NCBI GenBank assembly: GCA_001724265.1 | Contig: MEDY01000108.1 | Location: 1-64,000, forward strand | Reading direction: 5' to 3' | Length of the DNA: 64,000 nt | From: Rhizaria sp. SCN 62-66 | Taxonomy: Eukaryota > Rhizaria, unplaced | Part shown: piece by piece, positions 56,378 through 64,000 of the stretch | Position numbering within the stretch: position 1 is the stretch's first letter | Layout: each line of letters opens with the position of its first letter | Program-made: the position numbers and the translations under genes | Notes under the pieces: model-generated | The model's input: the letters and a program-made list of their open reading frames with translations, nothing else | Databases searched by the model: none | Told to the model about the DNA's origin: nothing

Positions 56378-59300
56378 TTGTAATCAAACCAAACAAACAC
56401 GAACGAGAAATAAAAGCAATTTAAAGAGAGAAACGCAATTAAGGGAGAGAAAAAACAATTAATGGGAGTAATAACATAAAAGGCAGCAGAGGAGATGCAA
56501 AGAAAGGGGAAAAGCATTGGGAGCAATACAAAATGGGGAGAAAAGCACAGGGAGAAGAAGAAGAAAGACAAAAAGCGCAGTTGTTAAATGTGAGAGTAAA
56601 TGTTTGTTTGTTGTTTTTCGAGATAAGCACGCATCCATTGACATAAAGCCATGTAAAGTTATACATCGTGTGCAACAGATTGAGATGATTTTAGAGCAGC
56701 AGATGCTGATATAACAAACACACAACTCAAAGTGTCAATTACGCTGCTCGATAGTAGTTGCAATTAGTCACCAAATATAAACGAAACGAAATAAACACGG
56801 ATCAAAGTTCTCAGCTGAACCAGTATAAACAAAGCAAACACTGTCACTCACCAAGTTTGATTAACGTAAACAAAGCTAAACAAAACCGCAACGCTAAATA
56901 AAGCGAAGCTAAGCAAAGCTAAGAGAAGTTCCGATATTCAAAGAGAGCTCGTATACTATGACATCTCTCTCTGAAGTATTAATAGTGCAGGAATGGCAGA
57001 CGTACCTAGACTGGAGGGATCAGACGCAGTTGCGATAAAGCGGTGAATCAACGGATGTGACGCCACCCAAAGCCCCCTCTGCTGCCCATGGTCATTCTTC
57101 AGCTGCTCACGGTCACTCTGCTCACCACTGCGAGGATGATTGTGCACATCGAAGGGGCGGCTTACTTTACTGTCAGAAAGCCAGAGGTTATCAGCAGCAC
57201 CATCAATCGCCACTGTAGCCACCGCTTTCGTCCCCACCTTGTACTCATAATACCTCACCTGCTTATTCTTATTCTTCTTCTTACCGACAGCGTCGTCCGC
57301 AGTCGCCGTGTAAGTGTCCTCAGTGTGAGTGTCATTGGTGTAAGGGTGCGCAGTGCAAGTGTAAGGGTATGCGGCTAAACTTCGGTCCTGCGTGGAAGCC
57401 ACCCAGATTCGTTTCGCTGCCTTATCAATAATGACGCCATTGGGCTGAGACAGGCCCTCCACCACTAATGAGCACTCAGTACCCATGAGTGCGTTCTCCT
57501 TTTTGTTGTTGTTCTTGTTGTTATTGCGGTTACTCGTGGGTGTAGCACCCGTGAGTGAACAGAGGGCAAGGGAGCCCCAACGACGAAATGAAGCCATTTC
57601 GAACAGAGTGCCAGGGCCGTCTGCGGCAGGGGTGTTTAAGAAGTTACTATTGATGTTGTTGTTGTTGTTGTTGTTGTTGTTGAGAAAGAGGAAAAGAAGG
57701 AAACAGCGAGAGATAAAAGAATCAACAGTAAAAAGACGTGAGAGTGAGTGGGTCAAGTTAGAGGTGGTAAGATTGCGCACGTGCTCATAGCTGCACACAT
57801 GCTTACGAGTTGTTTCGATGTACAAGAGCGTCATATCCACAGAAAAATAAATCGACTTATATCAACAAAACACGTGGAGTACATCGAATCATGCGTTTCT
57901 TGTGATATCACACTACAAAGCAAACATGTTTAAAGCAAACACGTATGCATTCATCAAGCCAATCACATCAAAGCACTCACATCCAAAGCATTGACTCCGT
58001 AGCGTCTTATCAAAACATGTGTAAAAGAATTGCCTCCGTAGCATCACTTCAAAGCGTGTGAGAAACATTGACTCTGTCACAGTCGCAGTGACAGCTTCGT
58101 CAAAGCATAACCAACAACTTGCAAAGCACAAGAGTATCTTATACAGGCGGCAACCAAAGCTTCTTGTTTTCTCCGACCGATACTTTTGAATAATTAAAGA
58201 GTCAAAACAGCACACTTATAACAACAAATAATTAGCATATATAACATCAATAATGAAGCAAGCGTGGTAATATGTGAGTAACTAAGCAAACGTACGTCGC
58301 CACAAAGGTATCCCTATCGAGAAATGCAACCCCGTTAAGATTCCTCAGTTGTTTGGGATGTGATTGGGCATCTGCCACTGCAACTAGCCTCAAAGCCAGA
58401 GATGGTAAAAGATCGGTTACGTTTGCACGTAGTTGGCTCACAGTTACAACACTCTCACTCTCATCGAAGCGATGACTACCATCACCGTCGCTTTTGTTGT
58501 CACCGTCGCTGTTGCTGTTGCTGTTGTTGTTGTTGGTCTCGTTGTCCCTGTTGCTTGTCGTAGGAGTGGGAGTAATTGAAATGAGGTCAAAAACGGCCAC
58601 TGCAGGCCCTTTCCGAGCCACCAAAACCACAGCAACTCGAATGCCCCCCGCCTCCTTATTATGACTCCTTGTAGTTTCACCACCATTATCACCATCACTA
58701 TTGTCGTTGCCGTCATCTTGTGATGACGGTGTTGATGATGTTGACGTTGATTCATCAGTTACTGAGAGTGTGAAACCTAAGGGTTGAAAGTCAGGCCGCG
58801 TTTCAAAGTCCCAACCCCTTAGAGGCAGTGCTCGAAACAAGCCGCCCCCCTTAGATACATCACCCTTAAACTCATTCGACGCGCCCTACTTAGACGCATC
58901 CCCCTTAGACGCAGCCAACGCGTTTGCAGCGAGCTTGTTGGCAGCTTCAATAGCAACATCGTTTGCAATTGCGACTAAAACTGCCCCTTGGTATTGTTGT
59001 TTCCCTAACATCGCCAGCCTTCCGGCCGAGGTGGAGAGATCAAGCCCTTCCCCCGCCCCCGCCATAGTAGGATCCCCTGCCTCCCTCATAGTCGCGGTGG
59101 CAACCGATTGGTCGCCGAAAGCGCGGCGATAGGGGGCGGAGGCGGCGAACAGCAGAGGACCAGCTAAGCGTAAATCCTCAGCTGCACGCATGAGGGGCGA
59201 AGAGGCGTCGATAGCGACACAGGAGGACGCTGATGATGCCGATGCTGGTGCAAGGGCGCTGTCGATATAGGGCCGGAGAGCGACAGAGAGGAGGCAAAGT

Positions 59301-59660
59301 ATAGCAGAGCACACGTGTTTGGTTTGCGAGAGACACAAAGTGAGAGGGATAAAGCGGCATGGCAATAGGACAAAAGGAAATAAACAAGTAAGGTTAATTA
59401 AGGATTAAGGAAACGCACGTATACTTGCTTACAAAACGATTGGCGCCAAGACTAGCGAGATATATGAGAAGATATGTTTCCGGGGAAAGACATCGATGAC
59501 GAAGGACGGACCTGTTTTTTGTCATAAGAAGCGGTAGCCTTGCATTGTTGGGGGTGAGAGTGGTGAAAAAGTCGAGAGCTGCAAGGTAGTTATATATGCC
59601 ATAGGCGAGCGCGAGCGCTAGGAACGCTGATACAGAAGCACAACGACTCTTGAGAATCAT
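55974..59660 (-). CDS. Paraoxonase/arylesterase-like beta-propeller protein, one in-frame TAG
   Basis: Four exons: 59512..59660, 58296..59258, 57006..57646, 55974..56323 (700 aa, TGA). Donors are GTCCGT, GTACGT and GTACGT. A hydrophobic N-terminus (SAFLALALAYGIYNYLAAL) suggests a signal anchor. Paraoxonase blocks appear in order: AAEDLRLAGPLLFAAS, FQPLGFTLSV, LRNLNGVAFLDRDTFVA, LSQPNGVIIDKAAKRIWVA, GAADNLWLSDSK, and at the end RVLVAVGTVFDAGIAVCSL. The residues that bind the catalytic Ca2+ in PON1 (Glu-Asp, Asn, Asn, Asp-Asn) are kept. The His of the FNPHG motif is Leu (FQPLG), and the second His of the dyad is not seen. Hydrolase activity may therefore differ. Codon 174 (58886-58888) is TAG, between two conserved blocks in the same exon. 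Low-complexity Asn/Asp inserts enlarge it to twice the usual 355 residues. Confidence 0.82.
56325..56375 (-). repeat. (AAC)n run abutting a 3' splice site
   Basis: About 16 AAC units on the sense strand fill the position of the polypyrimidine tract directly before the acceptor of the last paraoxonase exon (CAACAG, exon from 56323). Confidence 0.85.
57655..57681 (-). repeat. (AAC)n run near a second 3' splice site
   Basis: On the sense strand about nine AAC units end six bases before the acceptor ATCAATAG of paraoxonase exon 3. A pyrimidine-rich stretch lies just upstream of the run. Confidence 0.8.
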
Positions 59661-60027
59661 CGTCCCAGTCGACTTTGCTATGGGTCGGTGGCAGCAAACG
59701 GGGGAGTCGGAGGTGTGAGAGCTCGAGGATATGATCATAGATCGGGAAATTAATAACCATCCGAACTTTAACGCGCTGTTTAAAACATTAATCTTTAATT
59801 ATATTCCTTGAAGTTCCGTTTTCACGCTAGGGGATATCTTTTCGTTAACACTCGCAGCCTTGCCCGGAGCAGCGCGACGAGAGCGACCTAAGTTTGAATT
59901 CCTTCCTTCATTTTTCTTCCGCTCACATCTTTCTGGCTTTAAACAACCACACCTTTGCATTTTTATACTTCTTAAAACCACTCGCACGTGTTTTTAGGGT
60001 CGTCTAGATCTTTCGCAGAGCTTGCGA
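59661..60027. other. Divergent promoter region
   Basis: 367 bp between the divergent starts of the paraoxonase-like (-) and Gln-rich (+) genes. It should carry both promoters. No specific element is recognised. Confidence 0.55.
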
Positions 60028-63000
60028 ATGCGTCCCTCAGGCTCAGGCTCAGGCTCTGTCAGTGGCAGCGGTGGCAGTGGCATTCCTATTGCTCCCCCTC
60101 CTACTCCTCTCCCGTACGCTCTATCACTTTTTAACAACATTTATACCAACTTACACCATTATTTTGTGTTATCTCCTGATCATTTGGCTTAGCCACAACG
60201 TATTATCTCTTTGAAACCCTGTTTCGTCAACCACAATCATCCCTCATCGTTTTCGTTTCTCCTATCTTTACTCTTTGATACCTTCCTCCCTTTTAGCCCC
60301 GCTGCATTGCTCTCCAAGCTCCGCGCAATTCCGGCCGTTTCGCAAGCGTCCCTTACCCCTCAAGCCGTTACCGACCTCAAATGGGGGTTTGTCGAGCCTA
60401 CCTTAGCTGCTTTAGCAAGGGCTTCTGGATCAACAGCTATTGATGATCTAGTTGAATCACGTCGTAAAGAAAGGGCGTTTGAACGGGCATCTCCTCTGGG
60501 ACCGAACAAAGCGCGCGAGGCGGCGTATCAGGTACGCGTACTTCCATGTATACTAATTAGATTCGCACTGTTACTGCACTTACATTCAAACACTCGCTTG
60601 AGATTGAGAAGTCTTGATCTGATTTGCAGATGTGATGCTTGTAGACTATACTTTGCTTTGGCTTGATGAGTCGCTACGATATTCGCTATATATATGAGTT
60701 ATTTACTCACAAAATGCAGTTTTCCTTCAAGATTGATTCATATTCGCTCACATCTTTGCTGTTTCATTCTTGCTTCTCTTGTTTGGTTCATGTTGTTCAC
60801 GACTACCATTTACCTTGCGTTTACATATTGCATATATCTGTCGACACTTTGTGCTGTCACTCTATCTTTTCGCTTTGTATATGTGTCTTAGGCGGCTTGT
60901 CTTAAAACAGCGGCTAATATTGCATCTGTTTCCTTACCCGCCCCCTCACAGTCACAAGCTGTTATAAGCCGCCTTTCTCAAAACTCTCATAACTCTCAAA
61001 ACTCAGCCTCTAATGCTGCTGCTGCTGCTGCTGGTTTGACTGGTGACAAAGGGGGGGTTTCAGTTTCAGTTGTTGCTGTTGAGAAAGTGACTGTAGCATC
61101 GGTTTTGACTGCTTTGGCCGCAAAGGCGGCTTATGTTTCGACAGCGACTGAGAGTATGCCTGGCCAGGGCGTTTCCACCAAACAACAACAACAACAACAA
61201 CAACGCTTGCAACAACAACAACAACAACAACAGCAACAGCAACATCAGCAGCAGCAACAGTCTCAAATGCAGTCACAACTGAAATCTCCACCTCAACCTC
61301 AGCCTCAGCCTCAGCAGCAGCCTCAGCAGCAGCCTCAGCAGCAGCAACAGCAACAGCAACAGATTACAGAGTTGCAGCAGCGTTTGTCGCAATTGCAAGC
61401 TATGGTTGCTCACCAACATCAACCTCAGTCTTTACAACAACAACAACAACTACAACAACAACAGCAGCAGCAATTACAACAGCATCAGCATTTGCAGCAG
61501 CAGCAACAGCAACAACAAAGGGGTATGATTGCAACACCTAGCCGTTTTTCAGCAAGGCCACAGTCACCTATCATCACCCCTGCCTTTGCCGCTGCCCCTT
61601 TTGCCACATCTGACCCTCATGCAGAGTCTATTTCTCATCAATCTCAGTCTGCGAATGCGCAGGGGCGGGGGCCTGGTGCCAGAGTAGAGAGACGGGGGCC
61701 TGCGGGTTTAACAACGGCACAGCTGCAGCGGCCACAATCAGGTCGTGGCCTAGTAAATACTGTTAACAATAATAACACTATCAACAACATCAACAATATC
61801 AGTCCTAGTAACGCTACGAATAACAGCATTGTCAATCCTAGGAGTACGAATCACAATAGTATCGTTTACTCTGATTCTTCGAATGCCGGCTCTGCGAGTG
61901 CTGCTTTCACTGCTAATGCCAACGCTGTTTCTTCCTCCTCCAACGCGACTGCAACTGGGGCTGCCACGGTGACTGATGTTTTCAGCACAGGCCTCGGCCG
62001 CCGCCGACCTGCCCCCGCTACTATGGCGGGGGCGGGGGGCGCTATGGCGGGAGCGGGGGGGTCGTCGTCATCGTCGATGTTGTTGGAGAAGGGAAAAGTA
62101 GGGGCTACGCTGGCAGCTTTGGCTGGAGGGCCTGATGTTGACGATGATGACAACGGTCACGCTGCGCAAAAACAGCAACAACAACAAAAACAGCAGCAGC
62201 AGCAACAACAACAACAGCAGTTTCAACAATAGCAGCAGCAGCGGCGGCCTCAGCAGCCTCGATGGCATCATCCTGATGACGACCACGACGACGATAATGA
62301 TGGCCGCTTTAACGCCGATAACGATGACGTCAACGGTCGTTTCCGTTACCACAGCGCCACTGAGCCCGAGCCGGAGCCAGAGGCTGAGGCTGAGTTTGAG
62401 AATGGAGCTGTGACGGAGGCTGGAGCAGGAGCTGCTTTGAGTAATCACAATTCCCGTGTCAATACTAAAAAAACACCCCTTCCTGGCTCTAGCTCAAACT
62501 CAAAATCTAAACCCAGCAGCAGCAGCAGTAGCGGCGGCGGCGGCGGCAGCGGCGGCGGCGACAAAGGGGGTGATGCTGGTAGTAATAACGGTAGTTTGAT
62601 GGCTACTTTACGCCGGGCTCAGGCCCGAGCTTCAGCTGAATCCTCTCGGGCTGAGAAGGCTGAACGCATTGCCGCCGCCGCACAACGGGAGATAGCTTTA
62701 TTACGACAACAGCTCGAAAGGTCCGAGGCTGCTTCCGCCGCCGCTGCCGCCGCCGCCGAACTTGTTGCTGAAACGGCTGAGGCTGCTGAAGCCGAGGCTG
62801 CTGAGGCGACGAAAGCAGCAACTGCAGTCGCGGCGGCGTCAGCGGGGGCGGGGGCGACTCATGCAGCCTCTCTCTCTCACGCTGCTGCCGTTGGCTATAA
62901 CAATAATAATAACTCTAGCAATGGCACTGCTACTGGGAGTGGTTCTACTGCGTCTGGCTATGATCGTGGCAGCCCTCTCCCTATGCCTCCGCGCAATCGT

Positions 63001-64000
63001 ACTCGCACTAGCAACATCAGTAATAATTACAGCAACAGCAACAGCAACTCAACTGCTGCTGCTACTACTAATCCTGCTACTGCTGCTTCTCATCCCACTG
63101 CTGCTTCGAATGTATCAACAGCGGCAGCGGCGGCGGCGGCGGCGGCGGCGGCAACTCGATGTGCTTCCTTAGCACCTAACGCCAATAGTTGCCCCCACTG
63201 TCCCTTGTCATTACTTGCCGCGTTAGATGCCGTAGCCCTTGCAGCCGGCGCCACAGCCGCTTTGACTGGGCTCCATCAAGATGCTGAATCTATGCTCGCG
63301 TCGGCAAGCGCTCACAGTCAAAGCCACGGCGGTGGCGGCGGTGGGAGTAATCTTTCTACGGCAGTGCCAGTGGTTGCAGTCAGGGCATTAGCAAGCTCTC
63401 TAGCTGCTGCTAAGGCTGCCACTGCTGAAGGGGTCTTGGCGTTACGCTCCCGCATTGGCTGCGGCGGCAGTGGTCAGAGCCACCACAACAACAACGGTTA
63501 CGGTGATAGTAATAATGATGGTGATTATGGTGTTGGCGGCAATAGTAGCGATGGTGTCTTTGCTTCAGCTCCTTTCCGTAGCCGCTATTCAAACTCATCT
63601 CACAACTCCTCAGTTTCTCCTCATACTGTCACACTCGTGGCGGGCAACGGTGTGTCGATGACTCTCGAAGCACAGCCCTTCATGGCTGTCCCTTCCGCAC
63701 ATGTAAGTGCACATGAAAATGTAAGTGTGGGTCCTACAACACCTGCTGCGAATGTGAGTGCGAGTGTAAGTGCGAGTAATACACTTGCTGCGTCTGCTTC
63801 CCTCGCAGCCTCAACAGGTCTTTCATTCCTTCACGTCTCAACTCCTACAACAACAGCAGCAGCGGCGGCGGCGGCGGCGGCGGCGGCGGCCGCAGAGTGC
63901 GGCTTAACTTCCTGCGCCGGGGCTGACCCAGCCTCCGTCCGCCGCCTCTTAACCGCCGCCGCTACCATGGCGGGGGCGGGGGGCGGTGTAATAGCGGCGG
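60028..64000 (+). CDS. Large Gln/Ala/Ser-rich protein, one in-frame TAG, runs off the window
   Basis: Exons 60028..60113, 60297..60531 and 60892..>64000 (over 1140 codons, no stop before the window end). Both donors are GTACGC and phases agree. After a Gly/Ser/Pro-rich start comes the only ordered-looking segment (LSKLRAIPAVSQASLTPQA to the end of exon 2). A long Gln-rich region spans 61186-61520. Codon 554 (62230-62232) is TAG within FQQ-TAG-QQQRRPQQP, and the frame stays open for 589 more codons to the end of the window. After it come an acidic segment, an Ala/Glu-rich predicted coiled coil (AEKAERIAAAAQREIALLRQ has the right heptad-like pattern) and Ala, Ser and Gly runs. The family is not recognised. 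The rarity of TAG in so long a Gln-rich region suggests the codon is little used. Confidence 0.75.

Noticed and set aside
1-64000. CRISPR array, integrated virus or complete transposon
   Set aside because: No spaced identical repeats, no integrase, reverse transcriptase or transposase motifs, and no terminal repeats were found. Repeats present are triplet or dinucleotide runs.
1-64000. A suppressor-type tRNA with anticodon CUA in this window
   Set aside because: All seven tRNA genes found have anticodons AGA, CGC, AGC, CTT, CGC, AGC and TCT, and an eighth has GCC; none is CTA.

Overview
The window is nuclear DNA from a unicellular eukaryote, probably a centriole- or flagellum-bearing protist. 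The evidence is spliced protein genes with short introns, RNA-polymerase-III-type tRNA genes, and eukaryotic families (kinesin-13, NEK kinase, USP5-type deubiquitinase, UFM1, a CEP78-like LRR protein, an EF-hand cation exchanger). A DAP epimerase also occurs, an enzyme of lysine synthesis in plants, algae and some other protists. I cannot name the lineage. Exons are GC-rich and full of Asn, Gln, Ser, Ala and Gly runs. Spacers are AT-rich.

The main result concerns the genetic code. Six TAG codons interrupt four gene models without changing frame: three in the NEK kinase (38096-38098, 37688-37690, 36584-36586) and one each in the USP5-like gene (27979-27981), the paraoxonase-like gene (58886-58888) and a Gln-rich gene (62230-62232). 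Coding continues in the same frame after each one, in one case for about 1.77 kb to the window end. The 14 genes whose 3' end I can place finish with TAA (10) or TGA (4), never TAG. I infer that UAG is a sense codon, most likely Gln because three of the six sit beside CAG runs and differ from CAG by one base. No tRNA with a CUA anticodon lies in the window.

Layout: a WW-domain membrane protein (286-2457, +); a 6.7-kb spacer with six tRNA genes and decayed coding fragments; four minus-strand genes (kinesin-13, a Rossmann methyltransferase-like protein, a low-complexity membrane protein, an EF-hand cation exchanger; 9135-24941); USP5-like and UFM1 (+, 25884-30043), two genes for ubiquitin-type modifier systems; a CEP78-like LRR protein and a NEK kinase (-, 30390-40765), both suggesting centrosome or cilium roles; a Crinkler/RHS-type NTPase, mannose-6-phosphate isomerase, DAP epimerase and a secreted TPR-JmjC protein (+, 41411-50709); a gene-poor stretch with tRNA-Arg (intron-containing) and tRNA-Gly; a paraoxonase-like gene (-, 55974-59660) and, divergently, a Gln-rich protein running off the window (+).

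Two more window-wide properties stand out. Introns begin GTACG rather than GTAAG (21 of 26 donors), while GTAAGT is common inside unspliced exons. Short DNA words with a TAAG/CTTA core, such as [CG]TAAGTACC and GAAGTTAAGCCG, recur many times on both strands and in every reading frame. All multi-exon models given here keep phase across every junction, and their summed exon lengths are multiples of three.
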